A stretch of 64,000 bases of DNA, from contig NZ_LZJZ01000104.1 of NCBI RefSeq assembly GCF_001667585.1, forward strand, positions 124,001 through 188,000. Reading direction: 5' to 3'. Positions within the stretch are counted from its first letter, which is position 1. Every line of letters starts with the position of its first letter. This document shows, in pieces, positions 40,889 through 48,445 of the stretch. The position numbers and the translations under genes were made by a program. Under the pieces are notes generated by a model that saw only the letters and a list, made by a program, of their open reading frames with translations, made no database searches and was not told where the DNA came from. Source of the DNA: Mycobacterium sp. E2733. GTDB taxonomy: Bacteria; Actinomycetota; Actinomycetes; Mycobacteriales; Mycobacteriaceae.

Positions 40889-41716
40889 GTGGCGGGACAG
40901 ACGGGATCACTGCAGGGGCGGGTGGCATTCATTACCGGCGCCGCCCGCGCCCAGGGCCGTTCGCACGCGGTGCGGCTGGCTCGGGAGGGCGCCGACATCA
41001 TCGCGCTCGACATCTGCGCGCCGGCGTCGGAGAGCCTGACCTACACGCCGGCCACGCCGGAGGACCTCAGCGAGACCGTCCGCCTGGTGGAGGCCGAGGG
41101 CCGCAAGGTGTTGGCCCGCGAAGCGGACATCCGGGACGACGTCGCGCTGCGCCAACTGGTGGCCGACGGCGTCGAACAATTCGGCCGGCTCGACATCGTG
41201 GTGGCCAACGCCGGAGTGTTGAGCTGGGGCCGGCTCTGGGAGCTCACCGACGAGCAGTGGGACACGGTGATAGGGGTCAACCTGACCGGGACCTGGCGCA
41301 CGTTACGCGCCACCGTGCCCGCCATGATCGAAGCCGGCAACGGGGGCTCGATCGTGGTGGTCAGCTCGTCGGCGGGACTGAAAGCCACCCCGGGCAATGG
41401 GCATTACTCGGCGAGCAAGCACGGACTGACCGCGCTGACCAACACCCTCGCCATCGAGCTCGGCGAATACAACATCCGGGTCAACTCCATCCATCCCTAC
41501 TCGGTCGACACCCCGATGATCGAACCGGAGGCGATGATGGAGATATTTGCTCGCCATCCCAGCTTCGTGCACAGCTTCCCCCCAATGCCCTTGCAGCCCA
41601 ACGGTTTCATGTCGCCCGATGAGGTGGCCGATGTTGTGGCGTGGCTAGCTGGCGACGGGTCGGGCACGGTGACCGGCACGCAGGTTCCCGTGGACAAGGG
41701 CGCCTTGAAGTATTGA
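40889..41716 (+). CDS. Mycofactocin-coupled short-chain dehydrogenase (Rv0687-type)
   Basis: This 275-residue Rossmann enzyme has TGAARAQGR at 16-24, the NAG segment VVANAGVLSWG, catalytic Ser near 160, Tyr173 and Lys177 (YSASK). The N-terminal pattern RVAFITGAARAQGRSHAVRL with the insertion around DICAPASESL marks the SDR subgroup that binds NAD without exchange and depends on mycofactocin. It starts at a GTG behind GGGGCTAGAGG. The next gene starts 25 bases later and the mft cluster lies about 3 kb further on. The likely substrate is an alcohol, but which one is unknown. Confidence 0.88.
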   Translation: MAGQTGSLQGRVAFITGAARAQGRSHAVRLAREGADIIALDICAPASESLTYTPATPEDLSETVRLVEAEGRKVLAREADIRDDVALRQLVADGVEQFGRLDIVVANAGVLSWGRLWELTDEQWDTVIGVNLTGTWRTLRATVPAMIEAGNGGSIVVVSSSAGLKATPGNGHYSASKHGLTALTNTLAIELGEYNIRVNSIHPYSVDTPMIEPEAMMEIFARHPSFVHSFPPMPLQPNGFMSPDEVADVVAWLAGDGSGTVTGTQVPVDKGALKY

Positions 41717-41741
41717 CCGGCGATCGTGGTATGAACTCCAC

Positions 41742-42917
41742 GTGACCGCTAGCAAAGGAATTGTGATCGTCGGTGGTGGTCTGGCCGCCGCCCGGACCGC
41801 CGAGCAGCTCCGCCGATCCGAGTACGCCGGACGCGTCACGATCGTCAGTGACGAGGTGCACCTGCCCTACGATCGCCCGCCGCTGTCAAAAGAGGTGCTG
41901 CGCAAAGAGGTCGACGACGTGGCCCTTAAACCCCGCGAGTGGTACGACGAGAACGACATCACGCTGCGGCTGGGCGCGGCCGCCACCAGCCTGGACACCG
42001 CGGCGCAGACGGTGACGCTGGCCGACGGGTCCGTGATCGGCTACGACGAGCTCGTCATCGCGACCGGCTTGGTGCCGCGGCGCATCCCGACGCTGCCCGA
42101 CCTGGAGGGCATCCGGGTGCTGCGCACGTTCGACGAGAGCATGGCGCTGCGCGAGCACGCGTCCGCCGCGCAGCGCGCCGTCGTCATCGGCGCCGGCTTC
42201 ATCGGCTGCGAGGTGGCGGCGAGCCTGCGCAGCCTCGGGGTGGAAGTCGTGCTCGTTGAGCCGCAGCCGACGCCGCTGGCGTCGGTGCTCGGCGAGCAGA
42301 TCGGCGAGTTGGTCGCGCGCCTGCACCGCGCCGAGGGGGTCGACGTGCGCCTCGGGGTCGGGGTGGCCGAAGTGCGCGGCGACGAGCGGGTGGACACCGT
42401 GGTGCTGACCGACGGCACCGAGCTCGCCGCCGACCTGGTGGTCGTCGGCATCGGCTCCCGCCCCGCCACGGGCTGGCTCGAGGGCAGTGGCATCGAGGTC
42501 GACAACGGCGTGCTCTGCGACGAGGCCGGACGGACCAGCGCGCCGAACGTGTGGGCGCTCGGTGACGTCGCCTCCTGGCGCGACGCGACGGGACATCAAG
42601 CGCGCGTGGAGCATTGGAGCAACGTCGCCGACCAGACCCGCGTGGTGGTACCCGCGATGCTGGGACGGGACGTGTCGTCGGCGGTGGTCGTCCCGTACTT
42701 CTGGAGCGACCAGTACGACGTCAAGATCCAGTGCCTCGGAGAGCCCGAAGCCACCGACACCGTCCACCTCGTCGAGGACGACGGCCGCAAGTTCCTGGCC
42801 TACTACGAGCGTGACGGGGTGCTGGTCGGGGTGGTCGGCGGCGGGATGCCGGGCAAGGTCATGAAGGTCCGCGGCAAGATCGCCGCGGGCGCGCCCGTCT
42901 CGGACATGCTGGGCTGA
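41742..42917 (+). CDS. Ferredoxin reductase-like FAD/NAD(P)-dependent oxidoreductase (Rv0688-type)
   Basis: This 391-residue enzyme belongs to the rubredoxin/putidaredoxin reductase group. The FAD motif is IVGGGLAAARTAEQL, the NAD motif VIGAGFIGCEVAASLRSLG, the FAD-contacting segment WALGDVASW, and the C-terminal reductase domain follows (VVVPYFWSDQYDVKIQCLGE). It would pass electrons from NAD(P)H to a small iron-sulfur protein; no ferredoxin gene is next to it. It starts at GTG 41742, 25 bases after the SDR gene, so the two are probably co-transcribed. Confidence 0.88.
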   Translation: MTASKGIVIVGGGLAAARTAEQLRRSEYAGRVTIVSDEVHLPYDRPPLSKEVLRKEVDDVALKPREWYDENDITLRLGAAATSLDTAAQTVTLADGSVIGYDELVIATGLVPRRIPTLPDLEGIRVLRTFDESMALREHASAAQRAVVIGAGFIGCEVAASLRSLGVEVVLVEPQPTPLASVLGEQIGELVARLHRAEGVDVRLGVGVAEVRGDERVDTVVLTDGTELAADLVVVGIGSRPATGWLEGSGIEVDNGVLCDEAGRTSAPNVWALGDVASWRDATGHQARVEHWSNVADQTRVVVPAMLGRDVSSAVVVPYFWSDQYDVKIQCLGEPEATDTVHLVEDDGRKFLAYYERDGVLVGVVGGGMPGKVMKVRGKIAAGAPVSDMLG

Positions 42918-42965
42918 CCGCAGCCAAAGTCACTGAGCCGCAGCCGCTTCCGCCCCTGCGGCGGC

Positions 42966-44009
42966 TCACCGCCAGTGCACCGGCGGACCGTGTGGATGGC
43001 ACTCGCCGAGAATCTCGAGTTCTCCGCCCGGCCAGCGGCGCGCCCGCACCAAGAACTGGATCGGCGAGTCGGGCCGGTCGCGCGCCGGCTCCAGGGTGAG
43101 GTGGACGAACGGTGATCGCCCATCCGCTTGCTCGCCCAGCGCGCGAACCCGCGCGCGGACGGTGTCCCGCTCCTCGCGGGACAGGTATTGCCAGGTGATC
43201 GAATGCCACAGCACCGTCAGCGCGCCCGCGGCCGGGGTCAGGCCGGCGACCGCGTCGGCCGCCGTCTGGCGCTGCAGCCGGGCCGGCACCCGCCGGGCCA
43301 CCTCGATGGCGCCCCGCAGCCGCTCCAGCCGGGCGCTCTGATCCGGCCACACGTAGCTCAACACGGTGAGTTCGCCGTCGGCTCCGGTGACGTCGATAGG
43401 TGCGATGTCGTAGCCGCGCCGCTCGACGATCTGCACCCGGCCGTGCGGCAGCGCGCCGCGCCACGCGTCCTCGATGATCACCGGCGAATCGCCCCGTCCC
43501 CACTGGCCGCCGGCGAATCGGTAACCGTAGTGGTCTCCGCGCAGGTTCAGCCCAGCGCTCGATCCGATCTCGAAAAGCCTTATCGGCAAGTCGGATTCAC
43601 GGTTGACTCGCAACAGGGCGCCGATCAGCGCGGCGGACCGCCCGACCTCGTTGGTCTGTGGCGGTTGCCGCAACGCCGCCCGCAGCGCTTCGGAGTGGTC
43701 GGCCGCGGCGTCCTTGATCTCCGGCCACGCCGGCTCGGCGTCCCAGGTGCCCCCGGTGCTGGGGTACCACCGGCGCAACTGCGCCGCCCGGCCGTCGAGC
43801 ACCAGCCGGTGCAGGCCGCCGAGCAGCCGCAGCGGCACCGCCAGGCGCGACGGGTCGTCCTCGTGGCCGGACAAGATGGCCGCGAACACCCCGCCGGCCG
43901 CGACGTCGGTGGCCACCAGCTCGAAAAGCTCCCCGTACATCGGTGAGCCCGAGCCGGCGCAAAACCGCCCCTGCGAGCGCAGGGTGTGCAACAAGTGGTC
44001 GCCGGTCAC
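42966..44009 (-). CDS. DUF2332 protein
   Basis: This 347-residue protein matches the DUF2332 family (Rv0690c-type): YGELFELVATDVAAGGVFAA, RWYPSTGGTW, LFEIGSSAGLNLRGDHYGYR and FVHLTLEPARD. The EIGSSAGLNL motif recalls SAM-binding methyltransferases, but this is only a resemblance. Its ATG overlaps the mftR stop by 4 bases, so it is translationally coupled to the regulator. Function unknown. Confidence 0.85.
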   Translation of the reverse strand: MTGDHLLHTLRSQGRFCAGSGSPMYGELFELVATDVAAGGVFAAILSGHEDDPSRLAVPLRLLGGLHRLVLDGRAAQLRRWYPSTGGTWDAEPAWPEIKDAAADHSEALRAALRQPPQTNEVGRSAALIGALLRVNRESDLPIRLFEIGSSAGLNLRGDHYGYRFAGGQWGRGDSPVIIEDAWRGALPHGRVQIVERRGYDIAPIDVTGADGELTVLSYVWPDQSARLERLRGAIEVARRVPARLQRQTAADAVAGLTPAAGALTVLWHSITWQYLSREERDTVRARVRALGEQADGRSPFVHLTLEPARDRPDSPIQFLVRARRWPGGELEILGECHPHGPPVHWR

Positions 44010-44638
44010 CGTTTCAGCCCGTCCAGTCCGGCGCCGACAACGTCGAACGCGTTGCCCAGCGCGGTCGGCAACGGGACGGACTCGTCACCCAGCCAGTGCT
44101 CGTAGGCCGACAGCGCCACCGCGAGCATGGTCCAGGCGGCGGTCTGGGGCAGCAAATCGGTCGTCTTGCGGTCCAACCGGTGGGCCACGAAACCGGCGAT
44201 CACCTCGCGCCAGCCCGCGTACATCGTCATCGAATAGGCCTGCAGTTCCGCCGTTTGCAGGATCACCCGCATCCGCTGGCGGTGCCGCGCTGTCTCGGAC
44301 TCGTCAAAAGTGTTGAAAGCCAACAGCGCATCGCGCAGCGCCTGCCCCAGCGGCACCCGCGGATCGACGTTGTCGAGCAGGTCGCGCAGGTGCGCGAGGT
44401 GGGTGTCGAAGTCGCCCCAGGGGATGGCGTTCTTGGACGCGTAGTAGCGGAACAGCGTCCGTCGCGAGATGCCCGCGGCCTGCGCGACGTCGTCGACGCT
44501 GACGTCGGCGAAACCGCGGGCGCTGAACAGCTCGATGGCGACGTCGGTGATGTGGTGCGGCGTGGTCGAGCGGCGGCGGCCCACCCGTGGCTGCGGCACC
44601 ATCAGACCCCGCCCTTCCATTTCGGCACTCGATGCCAT
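44006..44638 (-). CDS. mftR: Mycofactocin regulator MftR (TetR family)
   Basis: This 210-residue TetR protein has its helix-turn-helix at about 28-72 (PHHITDVAIELFSARGFADV, SVDDVAQAAGISRRTLFRYY) and SKNAIPWGDFDTHLAHL, as in MftR. The C-terminal part (RMRVILQTAELQAYSMTMYA, then GWREVI) forms the ligand domain; acyl-CoA ligands are reported for MftR. It is divergent from mftA with 63 bases between starts. Start choice is uncertain: ATG 44638 is used, with in-frame ATGs at 44620 and 44602. Confidence 0.9.
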   Translation of the reverse strand: MASSAEMEGRGLMVPQPRVGRRRSTTPHHITDVAIELFSARGFADVSVDDVAQAAGISRRTLFRYYASKNAIPWGDFDTHLAHLRDLLDNVDPRVPLGQALRDALLAFNTFDESETARHRQRMRVILQTAELQAYSMTMYAGWREVIAGFVAHRLDRKTTDLLPQTAAWTMLAVALSAYEHWLGDESVPLPTALGNAFDVVGAGLDGLKR

Positions 44639-44650
44639 ATTCTGACGAAG

Positions 44651-44679
44651 CTTGTGACTCGATCCCCATCGTTGTCAAG
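44651..44679. promoter_or_regulatory. Candidate MftR operator
   Basis: An imperfect inverted repeat CTTG-n5-CGAT-CCCC-ATCG-n4-CAAG lies between mftR and mftA. It is 23 bases before mftA and 13 before mftR. The arms are only partly symmetric, so the site is a proposal. Confidence 0.4.
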
Positions 44680-44701
44680 AACCGACGAAAGGCAATGACC
44701 C

Positions 44702-44791
44702 GTGGACCACGAAACCGAGACCGAGACCCAGCTCGTCGCCGAGACCCTGGTCGAAGAGGTGTCCATCGACGGCATGTGCGGGGTCTACTGA
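44702..44791 (+). CDS. mftA: Mycofactocin precursor peptide MftA
   Basis: This 29-residue peptide (MDHETETETQ LVAETLVEEV SIDGMCGVY) ends in the conserved IDGMCGVY, whose terminal Val and Tyr are decarboxylated and crosslinked by MftC and then freed to make the cofactor core. GTG 44702 is chosen because the leader and the C-terminus are then intact; AAAGG lies 9 bases upstream. The ATG at 44696 is in another frame. It is the first gene of the mftA to mftG series. Confidence 0.93.
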   Translation: MDHETETETQLVAETLVEEVSIDGMCGVY

Positions 44792-44796
44792 CCCGC

Positions 44797-45069
44797 GTGT
44801 TCGACCCCGACCGCGGCTGGCGGTTGCACCCCCAGGTGGCGGTTCGACCCGAACCGTTCGGGGCGCTGCTCTATCACTTCGGCACCCGCAAGCTGTCCTT
44901 TCTGAAGAACCGCACCATCCTGACGGTGGTGCGGTCGCTGGCCGACCATTCGGACGTGCATTCCGCCTGCCGCGCGGCGGGTGTGGACGACTCGGGTGAG
45001 GCGCCGTACTTGCACGCGCTGGGTGTGTTGGCCGATTCGAAGATGTTGGTACCTCAGGAGGTTCCATGA
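44797..45069 (+). CDS. mftB: Mycofactocin precursor chaperone MftB
   Basis: MftB (90 residues) is the RiPP recognition element that binds MftA and presents it to MftC. FDPDRGWRLHPQVAVRPEPFGALLYHFGTRKLSFLKNRT is the typical winged-helix pattern, and the end is MLVPQEVP. The start is uncertain: GTG 44797 is used, but GTG 44776, overlapping the mftA end by 16 bases, would give 97 residues. The stop overlaps the mftC start as ATGA. Confidence 0.88.
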   Translation: MFDPDRGWRLHPQVAVRPEPFGALLYHFGTRKLSFLKNRTILTVVRSLADHSDVHSACRAAGVDDSGEAPYLHALGVLADSKMLVPQEVP

Positions 45070-46271
45070 CCGCCGGACTGGCCAGAGTGCCACGGCTCAT
45101 CGAGCAGTTCGAGAGCGGGCTGGATGCGCCGATCTGCCTCACGTGGGAGCTGACGTACGCCTGCAACCTGGCGTGCGTGCACTGTCTGTCGTCCTCGGGT
45201 AAACGGGATCCGCGGGAGCTGTCCACCCGGCAGTGCATGGACATCATCGACGAGCTCGAACGCATGCAGGTCTTCTACGTCAACATCGGCGGCGGGGAGC
45301 CCACCGTGCGCCCGGACTTCTGGGAACTGGTCGATTACGCGACCGCCCACCACGTCGGGGTGAAGTTCTCCACCAACGGCGTCCGCATCACCCAAGAGGT
45401 CGCCGCCCGGTTGGCCGCCAGCGACTACGTCGATGTCCAGATCTCCCTCGACGGCGCCACCGCGGAAGTCAACGACGCGGTCCGCGGTCGGGGGTCGTTC
45501 GCCATGGCCGTGCGCGCATTGGAGAACCTGGCTAGCGCGGGCTTCTCTCAGAATGGGGGGGCCAAGATCTCCGTCGTGGTGACCCGGCACAACGTCGACC
45601 AGCTCGACGAATTCGCCGCGCTGGCAAGCCGTTACGGCGCCACCCTGCGGATCACCCGACTGCGTCCCTCCGGCCGCGGCGCCGACGTCTGGGAGGACCT
45701 GCACCCCACCGCCGAACAGCAGGTCCAGCTCTACGACTGGCTGGTGGCCAAGGGGGAGCGGGTGCTCACCGGCGACTCCTTCTTCCACCTGTCGCCGCTG
45801 GGCTCCTCCGGAGCGCTGGCCGGCCTGAACATGTGCGGCGCCGGCCGGGTGGTGTGCCTGATCGACCCGGTGGGTGACGTGTACGCCTGCCCGTTCGCCA
45901 TCCACGACCGCTTCCTGGCCGGAAATGTGTTGACCGACAATGGTTTTGACAACGTCTGGAAGAACGCACCCCTGTTCCGCGAGCTGCGCGAACCCCAGTC
46001 AGCGGGCGCCTGCGGCAGCTGCGGGCACTACGACGCCTGCCGGGGCGGCTGCATGGCGGCCAAGTTCTTCACCGGCCTGCCGATGGACGGGCCGGATCCC
46101 GAATGCGTCCAGGGGCACAGCGCGTCGGCGTTGGCCCGCCGGCGCGAGACGCCGCGCCCCCGGGCCGACCATTCCCATGGGCGGCGGGTTAGCCAGCCGG
46201 TGCCCTTGACGCTGTCCGTGCGACCGCCGGACGTGCCACCCGCGCGTCTGTGTAACGAAAGCCCGGTGTGA
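45066..46271 (+). CDS. mftC: Radical SAM mycofactocin maturase MftC
   Basis: MftC (401 residues) decarboxylates the C-terminal Tyr of MftA and forms the Val-Tyr crosslink. The radical SAM cluster ligands are Cys33, Cys37 and Cys40 (CNLACVHC). A SPASM domain in the C-terminal third (CGSCGHYDACRGGCMAAKFF, plus upstream cysteines near NMCGAGRVVCLIDPVGDVYACP) binds auxiliary iron-sulfur clusters. The GGGEP SAM-contact motif (NIGGGEPTVR) is present. The 4-base overlap with mftB indicates coupled synthesis. Confidence 0.97.
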   Translation: MTAGLARVPRLIEQFESGLDAPICLTWELTYACNLACVHCLSSSGKRDPRELSTRQCMDIIDELERMQVFYVNIGGGEPTVRPDFWELVDYATAHHVGVKFSTNGVRITQEVAARLAASDYVDVQISLDGATAEVNDAVRGRGSFAMAVRALENLASAGFSQNGGAKISVVVTRHNVDQLDEFAALASRYGATLRITRLRPSGRGADVWEDLHPTAEQQVQLYDWLVAKGERVLTGDSFFHLSPLGSSGALAGLNMCGAGRVVCLIDPVGDVYACPFAIHDRFLAGNVLTDNGFDNVWKNAPLFRELREPQSAGACGSCGHYDACRGGCMAAKFFTGLPMDGPDPECVQGHSASALARRRETPRPRADHSHGRRVSQPVPLTLSVRPPDVPPARLCNESPV

Positions 46272-46273
46272 TC

Positions 46274-47464
46274 ATGGCCGGCCAATGGTTTGAAACCGTC
46301 GCCATCGCGCAGCAGCGCGCGAAGCGGCGGCTGCCGAAATCCGTGTACTCGGCGCTGCTTGCGGGCAGCGAAAAGGGAGTCACCGTCTCCGACAACGTCG
46401 CGGCGTTCGGCGAACTCGGATTCGCCCCGCACGTCGTCGGTGCGCAGGAAAAGCGCGACCTGTCGACCACCGTAATGGGACAAGATATTTCGATGCCGGT
46501 GCTGATTTCGCCAACCGGTGTTCAGGCGGTCGATCCGGACGGTGAGGTCGCCGTCGCACGCGCCGCGGCGGCGCGGGGAACGGCGATGGGCCTGTCCTCT
46601 TTTGCCAGCAAACCGATCGAGGAGGTCATCGCCGCCAATCCCAAGATCTTCTTCCAGGTGTACTGGCTGGGCGGGCGCGACGCGATCGCCGAGCGGGTGG
46701 AACGCGCGCGCGGCGCCGGTGCGGTCGGTTTGATCGTCACCACCGACTGGTCGTTCTCGCACGGACGCGACTGGGGTAGCCCCCACATCCCCGAGGACAT
46801 GAACCTGCGGACCATCCTGCGGCAGTCTCCGGAAGCGGTCTTCAAGCCCCGCTGGCTGTGGAAATACGGCAAGACACTGCGCCCGCCGGATTTGCGGGTG
46901 CCCAACCAGGGTCGCCGCGGTGAACCCGGCCCGCCCTTTTTTGCGGCCTACGGCGAGTGGATGGGTACGCCGCCGCCGACGTGGGAGGACATCGCCTGGC
47001 TGCGCGAGTTGTGGGGCGGGCCCTTCATGCTCAAGGGCGTGATGCGCGTCGATGACGCGAAAAGGGCTGTGGACGCCGGTGTTTCGGCGATTTCGGTGTC
47101 GAACCACGGCGGCAACAACCTCGACGGCACGCCGGCCTCGATCCGCGCTCTGCCCGCGGTGGCGGCCGCGGTCGGCGATCAGGTCGAGGTGCTGCTCGAC
47201 GGTGGCATCCGCCGCGGCAGCGACGTCGTCAAGGCTGTCGCGCTCGGGGCGCGCGCGGTGATGATCGGCCGCGCCTACCTGTGGGGCCTCGCGGCGGCCG
47301 GCCAGGCGGGCGTGGAGAACGTCCTCGACGTCCTGCGCGGGGGCATCGACTCGGCGCTGATGGGTCTGGGCCACGCCGGCGTCGGAGACCTCGGCCCGGA
47401 CGACATCCTGGTGCCGCCCGGCTTCACCCGGGCGCTGGGTGTACCGCCCGCCGGGGACGCCTGA
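46274..47464 (+). CDS. mftD: Mycofactocin system FMN oxidase MftD
   Basis: This 396-residue FMN-dependent enzyme of the lactate dehydrogenase/glycolate oxidase family turns the freed Val-Tyr dipeptide unit into premycofactocin. Motifs are ISPTGVQAVDP, SFASKPIEE, VSNHGGNNLDGTPAS with the catalytic His, and the FMN-phosphate segment LLDGGIRRGSDVVKAVALGA. ATG 46274 gives the same length as M. tuberculosis MftD; GTG 46268, overlapping the mftC stop, is possible. Confidence 0.95.
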   Translation: MAGQWFETVAIAQQRAKRRLPKSVYSALLAGSEKGVTVSDNVAAFGELGFAPHVVGAQEKRDLSTTVMGQDISMPVLISPTGVQAVDPDGEVAVARAAAARGTAMGLSSFASKPIEEVIAANPKIFFQVYWLGGRDAIAERVERARGAGAVGLIVTTDWSFSHGRDWGSPHIPEDMNLRTILRQSPEAVFKPRWLWKYGKTLRPPDLRVPNQGRRGEPGPPFFAAYGEWMGTPPPTWEDIAWLRELWGGPFMLKGVMRVDDAKRAVDAGVSAISVSNHGGNNLDGTPASIRALPAVAAAVGDQVEVLLDGGIRRGSDVVKAVALGARAVMIGRAYLWGLAAAGQAGVENVLDVLRGGIDSALMGLGHAGVGDLGPDDILVPPGFTRALGVPPAGDA

Positions 47465-47628
47465 TCAGCCAATTTTCGTTATCCCGGGCAAATTTGCCGG
47501 GAATGACCAGTGGCCGCAAAACGGTGGTACACGCGTGGTATTCGTGACGGACGAGCACAAATTTCGAACCCCCGATGAACCAGCCAGAAAAAAATCGTTT
47601 TCAAGAAACAACAATCGGTGCACGCCAG
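47465..47628. other. AT-rich spacer inside the mft operon
   Basis: Between mftD and mftE lie 164 bases with no open frame that looks coding. The region is much richer in A and T than its neighbours, with runs such as CCAGAAAAAAATCG. It contains the palindrome GCAAATTTGC (47488-47497) flanked by CCCGG and CGGG. All other mft genes overlap or lie within about 75 bases of each other. Confidence 0.75.
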
Positions 47629-48372
47629 GTGAATTCGTCCTACCATCACCGAGTGCCCGTAAACGGCGAATTGGCAATGGCGACGTCAAGCCAGCTGTCG
47701 GGCACCACGCCGTCGATATTGATCCCGCTGGGGTCCACCGAACAGCACGGTCCGCACCTGCCCTTGGACACCGATACCCGGATCGCCACCGCGGTCGCCC
47801 GTGGGGCCCGGGCGGGTCTCGAGGCGGCCCTGCAACGCGACTGGTTGCTGGCACCGGCCGTCGCCTACGGCGCCAGCGGCGAGCACCAGAGTTTTGCCGG
47901 CACGATCTCCATCGGCACCGAAGCCCTGACGCTGCTGCTGGTGGAGTACGGCCGGTCGGCCGCTAGCTGGGCCAACCGCCTCGTCTTCGTCAACGGCCAT
48001 GGCGGCAACGTCGCCGCGCTGACCGCGGCGGTGGCCCGGTTGCGGGCCGAGGGCCGCGACGCCGGCTGGTGCCCATGCCTGGCCGACGGCGGCGATGCCC
48101 ACGCCGGGCACACCGAAACCTCGCTGTTGCTGCACATCTCGCCCGGCGACGTGCTGACCGACCGATGGCTCGCCGGGAACCGGGCGCCGCTGCCGGAATT
48201 GCTCCCGTCGATGCGGCGCGGGGGAGTCGCGGCGGTCAGCTCCGTGGGCGTGCTGGGGGACCCGACCACCGCGACCGCTGCCGAGGGCAAGCGCATCCTC
48301 GCCGAGATGGTCGACGGCTGTGTCCGTCGAGTGGTCCGGTGGTCGCCCGGGCGCGACGGGGGGCTGACATGA
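47629..48372 (+). CDS. mftE: Mycofactocin peptidase MftE (creatininase family)
   Basis: This 247-residue metal-dependent peptidase releases the modified C-terminal dipeptide from MftA. Creatininase-family motifs are IPLGSTEQHGPHLPLDTDTR, YGASGEHQSFAGTISIG, FVNGHGGN and DAHAGHTETSLLLHI, which supply the Glu, His and Asp metal ligands. GTG 47629 (NSSYHHRVPVNGEL next) matches the orthologue N-terminus; no good ribosome binding site is visible. An upstream in-frame ATG (47575) lies in the AT-rich spacer and is less likely. Confidence 0.92.
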   Translation: MNSSYHHRVPVNGELAMATSSQLSGTTPSILIPLGSTEQHGPHLPLDTDTRIATAVARGARAGLEAALQRDWLLAPAVAYGASGEHQSFAGTISIGTEALTLLLVEYGRSAASWANRLVFVNGHGGNVAALTAAVARLRAEGRDAGWCPCLADGGDAHAGHTETSLLLHISPGDVLTDRWLAGNRAPLPELLPSMRRGGVAAVSSVGVLGDPTTATAAEGKRILAEMVDGCVRRVVRWSPGRDGGLT

Positions 48373-48445
48373 GCGCCCCGACGGCGATGCGGTGGGGGTT
48401 CTGCCCGCTTGCGGGGGAGGAAAGCGATGAGGAGCAGTGGCGCAC

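Noticed and set aside
44587..44796. Longer mftB starting at 44587
   Set aside because: This frame runs through mftR and mftA with an Arg-rich, non-conserved product; MftB homology begins near 44797.
47488..47497. GCAAATTTGC as a transcription terminator of mftD
   Set aside because: The stem is short with a bulge and has no T-run; mftE-G would then need a separate promoter that I cannot identify. It is kept only as an unexplained palindrome.
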